A stretch of 64,000 bases of DNA. Source: Plantago elongata. Taxonomy: Eukaryota; Streptophyta; Magnoliopsida; Lamiales; Plantaginaceae. This document shows, piece by piece, positions 48,657 to 60,115 of this stretch (positions are counted from its first letter, which is position 1; each line of letters opens with the position of its first letter). The stretch is from positions 1 to 64,000 of the forward strand of contig JAYMSP010000023.1 of assembly GCA_036897095.1 (NCBI GenBank), read 5' to 3'. The notes beneath the pieces were generated by a model, which saw nothing but the letters and a program-made list of their open reading frames with translations, made no database searches and was not told the DNA's origin. The translations under genes were made by a program, and so were the position numbers.

Positions 48657-49722
48657 CTGTAACAACAAACATGACTCGTTAATATAACTCGAAAGATCCA
48701 GATTATAAAGTTGACTAGGGAGGCTTTTCTAACAGTTCATAGAAATGCTAATACATAGACCGAGCAAGTGAAAGAGATGTTAGAGAATACACAACATGTC
48801 TGCATAAAAGGTATAAATTATAAAGAACGCTGCAAATACATAGTTCGAGCAAGTTACGAATATGCACATAGTGCAAACGTTTGCAAGAACTCATAATTTC
48901 ATAAGGTGCAAAAAGATGAGCAGATTCTGAAAAATCACATGCTACTATGCTTCACCAAAATGCTTTTTCTTCAGCTTCTTTTAAGCTAAATGCAAACATA
49001 AGCTGTTTTTCAAAACAACAAGGCTCAACAGATTACGCAGATTCTGAGAAATAAACATACTGCACTTCACTAAATCATTCTTTTCGGTTTCTGTGAAGTT
49101 AAATTGCACAAGCTGGTATTGCAAACAAGATGTGATCTACTTCTTCTACAAACATCGTTAATAAGTTCACTATAATCACTCAAAAACAGGTAAGAAGGTC
49201 CACACACTATAAAATATACACTAACTCAGCTACAAACACAAGGTATCAAAATCTTATCTATTGATGCATCAGTGAAGCTTAAAACTCAAGCAAACATAAA
49301 CCAGAGTCAATCCAAATACTACTAACACAAGTAAAGCATGTATACAAATATCTTCAGGAACAACAATAAATCACAGTACAACACAAAAAATTCTAAAACT
49401 AATACAGGTTATGAAAGAACTATAACCAAAGCAGGATCATAGAATTGAATCGGATGCATAAAATATTTGAAACAAGAAGCACTAAAGTAGCATACCAAAT
49501 TAAACTGAATTGAAAAGAATAGCAGTTCACATCCAAAATCAGAGTAAACCAATCAAGACCCAATATTCAATACTGGTGAAAAGGTAGGAGTGATAATAAA
49601 AATGGAGTCTTTGACAGAAAATTTGATCTCAGTTGAGAAAAGAAACAAGCCCAGATCAAGAAAAGAAGAGGGAAAATTAAGAGATGAGATTCAAAGGGGT
49701 TTTAAAGCTTGAAGTTTTTCAC
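48657..49722 (-). other. leader intron of the AT-hook-like gene
   Basis: GT-AG consensus sites bound 1.07 kb of AT-rich DNA. No nested gene was seen. The first exon would lie at 49723 to about 49810. Confidence 0.5.
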
Positions 49723-49809
49723 CATTGAAAGCGTTGAAGAAGAAGAAGAGAAACCAAAGCAATATGAGCTCAGAAGAAGGCAGAGAGGAAAAAATGTGTG
49801 CAAGTAAAG

Positions 49810-51885
49810 TGAGAGAGGAGTGAATTGATATTTTAGTTTCTTTTAGATGGGCTCCTTGGCAAGTTATAGGGTAAAGTAAAGATTAGGATATTTTTCGACT
49901 CTATATATACCATCTACAATCGTTTCTCAACTTAAATAAATAAATTACGTGAATGATTTTATTATTAACAAAATAAAGCGATTTTAAATAAATTATTTAG
50001 ACACCCTTTATAATAAATTTTTGTATTTTATGTGAGGTGCACTTCATATACATATTTAAACTGTCACAGAGACATATAGATGTCACAGTTGGTTGTTGAA
50101 TGTATTTATGTAATTTGTATTATTTAACTACCTTTAGGCAATTAATACAAGTTGTTTAAAGTTTTTACGTTGTAATAATGATTAATTAATTTTCTCTAGT
50201 AAAAATGTTACCGGTGTTATATTATTTAAAACTAATTTTTGTATTCGTGAGATTGACACTTTCCATCTTATCAAAGCGAATATTGATCTTGATCTTCACC
50301 ATCTGAGCTCACAATTATTTTTATTATGAAAAACGTCGTATAAAAATATGAAATGGGAAGAAACACGAAAAACATATATTGTTTTTAACCTCCTCTTCTA
50401 TTGGACAATGTTTATAAGGATGTACCATGCTATTTTAGCTGAGAACTTGCCTAGTTAAACTGGATCCACTATTTCGAGTTTGATAAAACAGAAGTCTTGA
50501 AATAGACCTGACATAAGATGACATTGGAAAAAAGATGGAGAATAATAAAAAAAAAAATTGAGTCAAAATGAATAATTAATATATCGAAAGTTGATGTTTT
50601 CTTTTGTATGATAGTCGTGCACTCATGTGCTACTGATTTAATGTGGTCTGCCCTCTCAATCTTTACTTCTTGCATACAAAATAATATTCACCTTCCATTT
50701 ATTAGATATTTCCATATGAAAGTATATTAATTACTTTAATCGTTCAAGATAATTTTATATGTTTAATTTGACGTATACAATTTTTATAAAATAAATCAAT
50801 AATATTAACCAATGAAACTGTGATAATATTTACACTTATACTGGTAAATGTACAATTTTTATCTACATATATATAAAATGTATTATTTATTGTGGGACTT
50901 ATCAAATATCTATAATTTATTTAAATATATGCAGAACGTTTAAAAATTAAAAATATATACATTCCGCGGAATTATAAAATTTTCATATTCCCCTGTAGGA
51001 TACACTTTTGCAGTCCACAAGGTTCGTTGCATACTTGCATGATCTGAAAAATTATACCACAACCCACTGCTAATGTAACTTGATGTTGCCTGGTGCCCAA
51101 TTTCCAATGTACTTTTACTTGTTTAGCCTCATCTTACATAGTCATTACATTATTACTGTCACTGTATAAGAATATGTAGTGGAACTAAATCCAATCACCA
51201 ATGATGCATATGCATTTTGCCTATCAAATTCTTCCGGGTAGTTGAAAATTCGAACACGAATACCGCATATCAATTTTATAGTAAACTTTAAAGAGTAGAT
51301 TGGCATGCATTGAACACATACATTCTCAATTCCTAAATGATGGCAAATTAACCTCATGTTTTTATGATCAAATTGTTATAATTAAATATACAATATATAT
51401 TAATTTTTATGTGATAATATATTTTTTAAATTTACCTTCTGATCGATATTATACCCGTAATTTTTTTGGGAAATCGACTCTAATGATGGCCACTTGACCT
51501 AATAATAACATAGTACTAATTTGAATACCAATATTCTTTTCTTGGTAGTTAATTTGTGCAAAACCTAATAATGGGTATTGGGTAGTTTCCCATCTTGCCT
51601 TTGAATTTTACAGTCTCAAATGACGAAAATGACCCTCAAGCATGCATTGTTGGGTTGTCCAAGTCTTTACTGGCAATGGGGTCCACACGTTGAGCCGCAA
51701 ATCATAAGGGCTCATGCCTATAAATTGATTGGTCAACTTGGCCAGCTTGCTTTTACTAATGGGCTACAGTTACAAAGTTTTTGGGCTTTTGAATCTAAAC
51801 TATTAAGGCCCATCATTCCGGTATTTTGTAAAGGCCCATTATTGACATACGGTATATGAAGAGGATGGCTATATGAAAAACAAAT
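49810..51885. other. AT-rich intergenic DNA
   Basis: No gene was seen. Two GGCCCA site II words (about 51808 and 51834) stand near the right end without an obvious downstream gene; they may mark a lost or noncoding transcription unit. Confidence 0.4.
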
Positions 51886-52524
51886 ACAGTAAAAACTCTA
51901 TACAGTCATACTATTAGACCGAAAAAATACATTCTTATGGAGAGTTTATTCTTAAATAGAAGTTTGTACTAAAAATATATTTTTCATAATAATATGATGT
52001 ACACAACTTAAATGTTATATTTATTAAATAAAATTACTAACTATTAAGTATTTATTCTATTCAACTTAAAATTACTCCAATTCAGTTTAACACTACTTAA
52101 TTATAATTTATACCTTACTTCAGTTCAAAAGATGTTTGTTGTCCAACAAAAATGTTCATATATAAATGAACTATTATTAACACGGAAGCTAAATAATAGA
52201 CTTAAAACTCAAAAGTTCAATTACTATTACAAATTTTAAATAAGTATTTCACATCTTAAATTTCATAATGAATTTCATATATATAGATAAATATTATTAA
52301 ATATTAATATATAATTAATTGTAACGAGATCGGAGAAAGTAATGAAATATGACAATGTGAAGTTTATTTTAGTGAGAGTAACTCAACTTGTATAATACAA
52401 GGGCATCTCTAGAGAGACTCTTTTATGATTCATTTTACTGGAGAGGTATCTTGAATTTATTCTTATTTATAACTGGTTCTAATAGGGAGTTTATTCATAT
52501 ATTACTTTATAGAGTTTTTACAGT
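51886..52524. mobile_element. non-autonomous DNA transposon with 17-bp inverted ends
   Basis: The left end acagtaaaaactctata (51886-51902) and the reverse complement of the right end (52508-52524) match at 16 of 17 positions. The 639-bp interior is AT-rich and noncoding. It includes a copy of the ACTGAA-rich MITE at about 52055-52140, apparently a nested insertion. I did not find a certain target duplication, so the superfamily is open. Confidence 0.6.
52055..52140 (-). repeat. ACTGAA-rich MITE-like repeat, copy 3, nested
   Basis: It reads 'attctattcaacttaaaatt' at one side and 'cttacttcagttcaaa' at the other, matching copies 2 and 4 in reverse orientation. It lies inside the larger element at 51886-52524. 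Confidence 0.45.
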
Positions 52525-52987
52525 ATAATCAAATCGCTGCAGTGTAGACTCAACACACCCAACAAATAATTTAAGCACTTGTCGAATTGTTACAAACAGT
52601 AGAAAACCGTAGCTCCAGAAGTAAATGGCGAACTAATATACGATCAGTAGAGAGCAATGCCGGCCAGAATCCCCTCGAGTCGAGTCACCTGCAAATTCAT
52701 AATGAAGTAGCAACAGAATGTGTTGCATGCAGCAGAATGCAGAAACTGTTGTAGTCTGATATACAACTCAACTGCTAATACAAATAAATTAGGCATATAT
52801 GCAGGAAGACTTTGAGAGTACGTACATATGCGAGATGGCAGTAGGAAATCCCCATAATAATAAACAAAATTCAACAGTTCTTAGTCCTACTTCGGTTTGA
52901 ATCAGAAATAAAAAATTTAGTAAGGTAAACTTGAGGTTATACCTTGGTGTTACAAGAGCTCCTCTGAAGGATTAACAACGGCTTCAT
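52525..52987. other. 3' flank of the mTERF18 homologue
   Basis: Contains the presumed 3' UTR on the minus strand. Nothing else was seen. Confidence 0.45.
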
Positions 52988-54697
52988 TTATCCATTTATT
53001 TCTTTCTTCACCTTCTCCCAATATTCAAGACCTCTGGGATGCCATAATTCCAGCTTTCTCAGGAACTCTTTGTCCCCTGGTGACAGAAGTGTGCCCAATG
53101 TCCGCTCTTTGTGATCTCCCTCACGTTTGATCAATTGATGTACTAAAATCCGTAGCTTCACTCTCTCAATTGTGTATCACATGATTGGCGGATGATTAAG
53201 AAGATCAGACACAGAATATCCTATGCCTACAAATGAACGGATTTTCTTTACAATAACATCCTTGGACAAGTTAAGAATCTTTGGGGCCCTTTTCACCATA
53301 CTTATGACTTCCTCCCTACTCAAACCAAGATCCACAAAACAATCAAATCTCTCCTGGAATGATCCGCCACAAATTAGTTTGAGTGCTTTCTCCATTTCTT
53401 TCGAATTCTCCTCGAACCCCAGGCTTAATAAAAACTTAGTCTTCGACATAACTACGTTCGCATTCTGAATTTTGCTAGACTCCGGACGTTGAATGTCAAC
53501 ATGTTTAACCCAACCCTTTATCACATTTGGGTCATCCAAGATCATTTGACAGAGATCGTTGCTTCCACACCGCAATAATTCGTGCAAACTTCCAATTGAT
53601 TTGAGGTCACACGAACCGAGCAAAATAGGATACAAAAGAACAATTTTACCAATATCTTCGCAGTTCATATTAGTTCTGACAAGAAATTCATAACATTGGC
53701 ATAAATTTCTAGTAAATTTTGCCACTGAGATGTCTGGGAGCTGAATAAAAAGATTCTTCATGTCTTCCTGTGTGAATCCTAACTTGGACAGAAATCCAAA
53801 TAAACAAAGCACAGCTCGTCCAGATACCTCGAGTAGTAAATCACCATGCTGCATGATAACTCTCCCTAATTGCTCATCACTCAAACCCGTCTTCCTTAGT
53901 AAATTCATGAGCTCAAGGATCACTGTCCAGTCATAGGAATTTCCTGCAGATATATGCTGCTCGAGCCACTCATTTCCAATGCCTACACTCCACAACTTTC
54001 TTAGGGCCTCAACAAACTCCACATATGCACTTTCCTTCAACAAACGAGGGCTTGATGCAAGGATCTTAGAAACAAGAGACTGTCCCAATCCCAATTCCTC
54101 AAAAGACTTGAGCTTTTTACTCAAAACACCATTATCATACCCAAATATCTCTCTAGTTTCCTTGATAAACTTCCCTATCCCTTCCCTCGGAATCCCATAA
54201 TGCCACAAAGCATGATAGTTTTGCAACAACAACTTATCATCACGTGAAAACACTGAATTCTGTGGAAGAAGCGGTGTGTACTCAGACAGCTTTAAGCCAA
54301 TGCTCTCATAAAACAGCTCGTATTCGTCAATAGGAAAAAAGTTCAAGACCCTACTGACAGCCCTGCCCACATCCACCCGGTCTTTGAGTTCCACCTTCTT
54401 CAACACTTTTTCAGAAAACTTGGGGCTATTCTTACTCATGTGCTCAGCTACCATAAACGGTAAATTACAAACCTCGTGCAACTGTTCTAACAGAGCAGCT
54501 TCAACTTCTTTTTGCACAATGTTTGCTAGATTTTTATCATTTCTCCAATTAAACACAGTTTCTGTAGAGCAAAACCTCACAGTGTATGCCCCACTAACAT
54601 AAAGATTAGGTTTTGATGAACTAGAAGCGTTTCCACTGAAAATGGTGGAAACCTATCTGACAACATGGCCTGTTCTGAGTTTCTGTAAACTGGTCAT
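52988..54697 (-). pseudogene. mTERF18/SHOT1 homologue with two in-frame stop codons
   Basis: From an ATG at 54697 (MTSLQKLRTGHVV) one frame runs 570 codons to a TAA at 52988, the length expected for plant mTERF18 (SHOT1), an organelle mTERF protein. Helical mTERF repeats fill it (FEELGLGQSLVSKILASSPR; FVDLGLSREEVISMVKRAPK). Two codons inside the frame are stops: TAG at 54655-54653 (codon 15) and TGA at 53179-53177, leaving 62 family-like codons beyond (YTIERVKLRILVHQLIKR; LELWHPRGLEYWEKVKK). No frameshift is seen. Either it is a young pseudogene, or a truncated product of about 425 residues starts at the ATG at 54454 and lacks the targeting peptide, or the sequence has errors. An unseen upstream exon could bypass the first stop but not the second. 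Confidence 0.8.
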
Positions 54698-56534
54698 GAA
54701 GGAATTGTATGTATGCTGAACATTTATGAAAGGTAAAGCAAAAAGGCAAAAAAGAGAATGAAAGCTGATTTGAAGAGAGAATACTTATCTATGGTCAATT
54801 GAGAGCTCACGTTGATCTACAAAGCTTCAATTCATCTTCTTCCTATCGACAAATTGAGCTTCAATTTCGGCTCAACGGTGAAGCTCATAAACCCTCAGAT
54901 TTGGGGTTTTAGCCGATTAGGGTATATTGGCTTATTTCACCCAGACACCAAGTATTATAAATTGCAACTAAAACCCAACAGAATACTTAATAATAAAATG
55001 AGTAATTTTTTTTTAAGATACGATATTACAAATATAATATTCAGTCGAATAAGTGCTTAGATCGTAATTTCTTTAACTGAAATTTACTGAATTTAACTGA
55101 ATTTAACTGAACTGAACTGAACTGAACTGAACTGAAGTAATGTATAAATTATAACTAAAGTTGTGTTCTCTTCAATTAAGATTTACTGAACTGAACTGGA
55201 CTGAACTGAAGTAAAGTGATTTTCAGTTGAAGAGAACACATCTTAAGTCGAATTGAAATGAACTACACTGAATTGAATTAATTTTCAGTTGAAGAGAACA
55301 CAACCTTAACAGTAAAATCTTGGTTTACAGGGTATTTCAACTTGTCACTCGGGTACAAACGCTTTAACATAATTTTTGAAAATGAAAATAGGTTTAAAAT
55401 AAAATATTATGTTTAGAAACTTGTACATTAAAGATTTAACAAAACTTGCATTAATTTGGAACCGTTAATATAAATTAAATCATAAAAATTATTATTTTTA
55501 TCTTTAAATTTTAATGTAATTGTACAATTTACAAGATTAATTACAGGGTTCCAAATTTTTAACTTCAGCTCATTTTGCGGAATATTTTACTTCATCTTAT
55601 AGCTCATCAAGACGAAATGTTCTGAAATGCTAACATTTTATTCACTTTCCTCCAAATTTTTTTTTCAGATTATGTATTATCAAATGCGTTTAGTAAAATC
55701 TGAAAACGTATGCACTTTGTCAACATTCAACAATGTGAATATGTGATAGTGATACACATTTGAAAGTGGAGCTTTTAATCCATAACTAGAATACCTAAAT
55801 TACATTTATCCTCCATGTTTCTCACTATTATCAATACTGATTTTGGCTTTCCTTATGCATTCATCTAAGTATCTAAAAGATCATTCAAGTCGATGACATT
55901 CCAATCCAACAGGACGTTACAGAAAATGGTTAGAAGATGCAGACTATGAAAATGTTCAAACTTCAAGATTTCATTCAAGAAATGAGTGTGCAAGCAACGA
56001 CAGTGATGCTACCCGGTGAACCTTGTTCTATCCCGGTCTTCCGTGTAGTTTACGGAAGGAAAAGTAAGAGACACTACACAGACTTGCTAACTGCTACAGT
56101 ACTAGAAACACATTCGATGAAGAATGCTCAGCTGCTCAGAAAGCCGCTTCTAACTATCCAGAATACTTTCCCCAGGTCACAAGCATCTCTCTTCCCTTTT
56201 TAATAAGACCTATACACAAGGCACAATTAGAAACGTCAAGAACATATAACATTACTCCGAACTTAGACAGACATGTAACTATAAGCGTAGATAAAAAGAG
56301 ATTTCTTTATTGATATACTAATATTAACTTCATTCCAGAGTTGGACCATTAGCTAGGAGATTTCCTGGCATGATGACAAAAATAATTTTGTTGACATGCA
56401 TATCAATTGTACAAGGCAGGTTTGGTTTTGAAGTGTACATAATAAAATAATAATGATGCTACCACAGCTAGCCACGGTACATATAAGTAATTGTGAAGTG
56501 TACCTAAATAAATGAGTTTTGAGGCTTCGAGCAG
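54698..56534. other. intergenic, contains MITE copy 4
   Basis: Includes the promoter of the mTERF18 homologue and the 3' end of the UBA2-type gene. Apart from the repeat at 55060-55310, nothing was recognised. Confidence 0.45.
55060..55310. mobile_element. ACTGAA-rich MITE, copy 4, best preserved
   Basis: A unit at 55160-55304 has perfect 16-bp inverted ends, gttgtgttctcttcaa (55160-55175) and its reverse complement (55289-55304). A further copy of the same end word lies inside at about 55227. Directly to its left is an array of the word 'ctgaa' (about 55100-55138). It is noncoding. This copy shows the family has true terminal inverted repeats. Confidence 0.7.
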
Positions 56535-59500
56535 CTATTGGTTTGGCATGTAGTAAGGGTAGCCACCACGACCTGCTTGTGATGGCGGAGTATCTCTTCC
56601 ATACTGGTTATAAGGGTACTGCGGCTGGGCAGTGTACGGAGCAATAGGTGCTGCTGGACTTGGGTAGGACCCATAAGGTTGGGGGAAACCGTAACCAGTA
56701 GGAGCCCCAGTCCCAGGATATGGGTTCTGTTGGTATCCATATGTCTGAAGACTCTGAACAGGTACAGGAGCCATAGGTGAATGCTGCTGTGACTGGGTAG
56801 CTTTTCCTTTGTAGTTATCGGCAAGTTTCACTGTGATGTTTCTTCCCTGTGCGAAAGAGAGGGAAGAAAATTAAACTCACTTCTGTTTCGTTTCAACTCA
56901 GAAGTTCCATCTTTGCTAAGGTTTTGTTATATGATACTATCCACTCACCCCGAGAATCTTCTGAGGTTCATCAATAGCTCTCTTTGCTGCCTCCACAGTT
57001 GTGAAAGTAACAAACCCAAAACCACTTCATGGAAATGCACAAATCATCAGCTTTGAAAAAAGTGTCACAAATTAACTAGGCACAAAACCAAAAATAGTAG
57101 ATGAATGATCACCGTGATTTGGCCGTATCCTTGTCATACGCAACAGAACCCTCTTCTATCTCACCGTGCCTCTGGAAAAAGGAGAGCAACAACTCGCTTG
57201 TTATCTCAGGTGACAAACCTCCAACATACAACTTCCTCTGCGCTTGATCAGGGGTAATAGTGGTGCTATTTAAGCCCTCACTTGCAAGGTTGCACACAGC
57301 CATGCGGCCCTAAGGCAAATGTGTAACAGGAGACTCAGCCAAATGATAATGTGCATAATAGGTAGTTAATTTACATACAAATTCAGATTCTATATACTTA
57401 CATCAATCATCTTGCTGGGAGCTTTTAGAGCTTGCTGAGCGGACTCCATGTTTTTAAAGGTAATGAAACCATAACCACGAGACTTGCCTGTAGATTTGTC
57501 ATAGATAACAGAGCCTTCTTCAATGTTGCCATGTTCTTGAAATGCCTACATAAATTACTTGTCTAAGTTGAAGTAATTATAGTAATACATACTAGTAAAC
57601 ACAGAAGCCATTCGTATTTTTGTTAGACCAACAATCATTTGATACATATCACATGGTGCAGTCACGGAGAGAACACAAACTAGAGTCCGCAAGCATCAAT
57701 TCACTCACAGCACATAAAGTTTCTGAAGTGGTATTCCAAGCTAAACCACGAACAAAAAGCTTTCGAAGGGCTGGATCAGCACTTGCAACACTTTTTATTT
57801 CTTCAGCAATAGAAGCATATTGAGAACCTCTTCACGCCAGAACATGCAAACAAGCACACGCACACAATGTCAATCCACACAGCACACCTTTAGCAGAACA
57901 TGAAATCCGCTTCCAGGATAGGAAGCCACATTATGCGCAAACAAGCATCCAAATTACAAACGATACAAAAGTTAAAAAACAATAATGCCACCACGAAAAG
58001 TACCAGCAACACTTTGAAAGGAAACACAAATAGTTTTTCACACCAATATATTGTCAGTTCTTCTATAGAACTGCCAACCCAACACATAGCTACCCCCGAT
58101 AATAATTAAAAAATCAAAGATGTTTCAAAGGGACAAGTAGGCAGGGAAAACTGAAAAACAAAAGAAGTTAGTCGCAGATTTTCACATGACAATCCCAAAT
58201 TCAAATCTTAATAAATGTAAGTCCAGCTAAGTCACCCCATAAAGACTTCCACAGCTCCATGAATCAAATTACATCATGCTCCATTAGTAAAAGTAATATC
58301 ATAACCATTAAAGTTCGTAACCATCAAACGGAGCAGCAATTAAAAATCACCAACTGCACTAACAAAAATGAAATTGCTATTAGCAAACTCATCCTTATAT
58401 CCTAAATTAAGGATAGACCCACTATATCAACACTGTACAAAATGCTAACAAGCTAACCACATCCCAAAACAGTCAAAACCTGAGTAAAACAGACTAACTA
58501 CATCTATTCAGAAACACTGCTGCAATTAAAAAAAAAATTCATGAAATAAACTCCGAGTGAACAAAAACCAAGTGGCTTAGTATTAACCACATTCGTACAT
58601 CCAAATTGAGGACAATCTCACTAAATCAACTAAATAAAAAAATTCTATCAAGCTAACCACAACCTAAACACTCAGACTCAAGGAAAAAAACATACTAACC
58701 ATAGTTATTCGATAACACCAGTACAACTAAAGATCCCTAAACTGAACTTGAAGTTAACAAAAGTTAGATATTGTTGGCCAACACATCCCTAACTCCGAAA
58801 ATTAAGGAATATCTCACTAAATCAACACATTAAAAACCATTTATCAAGGTAACCACATCCTAAAACACTTAAACTCGAGCAAAACAGACTAGCTCTAGCT
58901 ATTCATCAACATGACTGCAACTAAAATCCCTAAACAATACCAAATGGCTATTAGCAAACACATCCTTATGTCCAAAACTAAGGAAAGTCTATCACTAAAT
59001 CAACACAGTGCAAAGCACTCAAGCGACTACATCCTACCAACTTTAGCTATTCATTTAAACTAAAAATTCACAAAAAACCAAGGGCTATTAGCAAACACAT
59101 CCTCATATCCGAAACTAAGAACAATATCACTAATCAACACAGTACGAACGGTTATCAAGCTAAACCACATCCTGAAACACTCAAACTCGAGTAAAACAGA
59201 TTAACTACACCTACATAACACCACAGTAATTAATAATCCCTAAACTGGACACGAAGTTAGCAAACACATTCGTGCATATCCAAAATCAAGAACAATTTCA
59301 CTAAACCAACACTGAACAAACCGTTAATTACATCCTAAACCACTCAAAGCAAGTAAAACATACTAACTGGTAACTATAGCTATTCGAAAACACTCCCTAA
59401 ACTGAACATAAACCAATGCCCATTGACACTGAAATTAACAACAGCCTCACTAAATCAACACAGTACAAACCGTTACCGAGCTAACTACATCCTAAAACAT

Positions 59501-60115
59501 ACTTACTAGTCACTACAGCTGTTCGAAAACACTCCCTAAACTGACTAAAAAAGTCAGAAACCAAATGCCCATTGACACTGATATTAACAATAGTCTCACT
59601 AAACCAGCACAGTACAAACCGTTATCGAACTAACTACACCCTAAACCACTCAAAGCAAGTAAAACATACTAACTGGCGACTACAGCTATTCGAAAACACG
59701 AAACTCTCTAAACTGAACATAAACCAAATGCCCATTGACACTGAAATTAACAGCAGTCCACTAAGTACAAACCGTTACGAGCTAACTACATCATAAACCA
59801 CTCAAAGCAAGTAAAACACACTAACTGGTAACAACAACTATTCCAAAACACTCCCTAAACTGAACAGAAATCAAATGCCCGTTAGCAAACTGAAATTAAC
59901 AACAGTCTCACTGAATTAACACGACACAGTGCAAATTACAGCTAATCCTAGCGAATGAAGCAAACTTACGCTCTGGAAAGGAGATCAACGAGCTGAGGCT
60001 TAGCGAGCGGCTCCAGAAGCGCACGCAACTCTTCAACAGCGGAAGACGACGGCCTTTCGTCGGAGAATTGACCGTTGCTGATGTCATCTAGCTTCCTCTT
60101 CTTCACCTCTTCCAT
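56535..60115 (-). CDS. UBA2C: UBP1-associated protein 2 (UBA2-type), two-RRM RNA-binding protein
   Basis: A nuclear hnRNP-like protein; Arabidopsis relatives bind U-rich 3' UTRs and act in wounding, ABA and flowering responses. Six exons (60115-59970, 57829-57709, 57545-57402, 57309-57113, 57024-56949, 56846-56535) join in phase to 331 residues. The N-terminus MEEVKKRKLDDISNGQ is followed by a helical region (ELRALLEPLAKPQLVDLLSR) and RRM1 at 72-146 (LFVRGL; RGYGFITF). RRM2 lies at 163-236 (LYVGGL; RGFGFVTF). The tail is Pro/Tyr/Gln-rich (YGYQQNPYPGTGAPTGYGF), likely disordered. The closest match I know is Arabidopsis At3g15010. Intron 1 (2140 bp) is filled by a tandem array. Confidence 0.93.
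58370..59945. repeat. minisatellite-like array in intron 1 of the UBA2 gene
   Basis: About ten diverged units of 135-200 bp. A marker resembling CACTAAATCAACAC recurs near 58420, 58618, 58815, 58993, 59128, 59299, 59451, 59598, 59758 and 59909. Each unit also has words like 'aagctaaccacatcctaaa', 'actcaaa', 'agtaaaaca.actaact' and 'ctattcg.aaaacact'. The right-hand units are most alike, suggesting recent local expansion there. Confidence 0.8.

Noticed and set aside
48264-48662. 132-codon plus-strand frame
   Set aside because: Antisense of the charged AT-hook-like protein; low-complexity Ser/Leu string results from the reverse of Glu/Lys codons.
58370-59945. CRISPR-like array
   Set aside because: Unit length varies, repeats are diverged throughout and it lies in a plant intron; a minisatellite fits.
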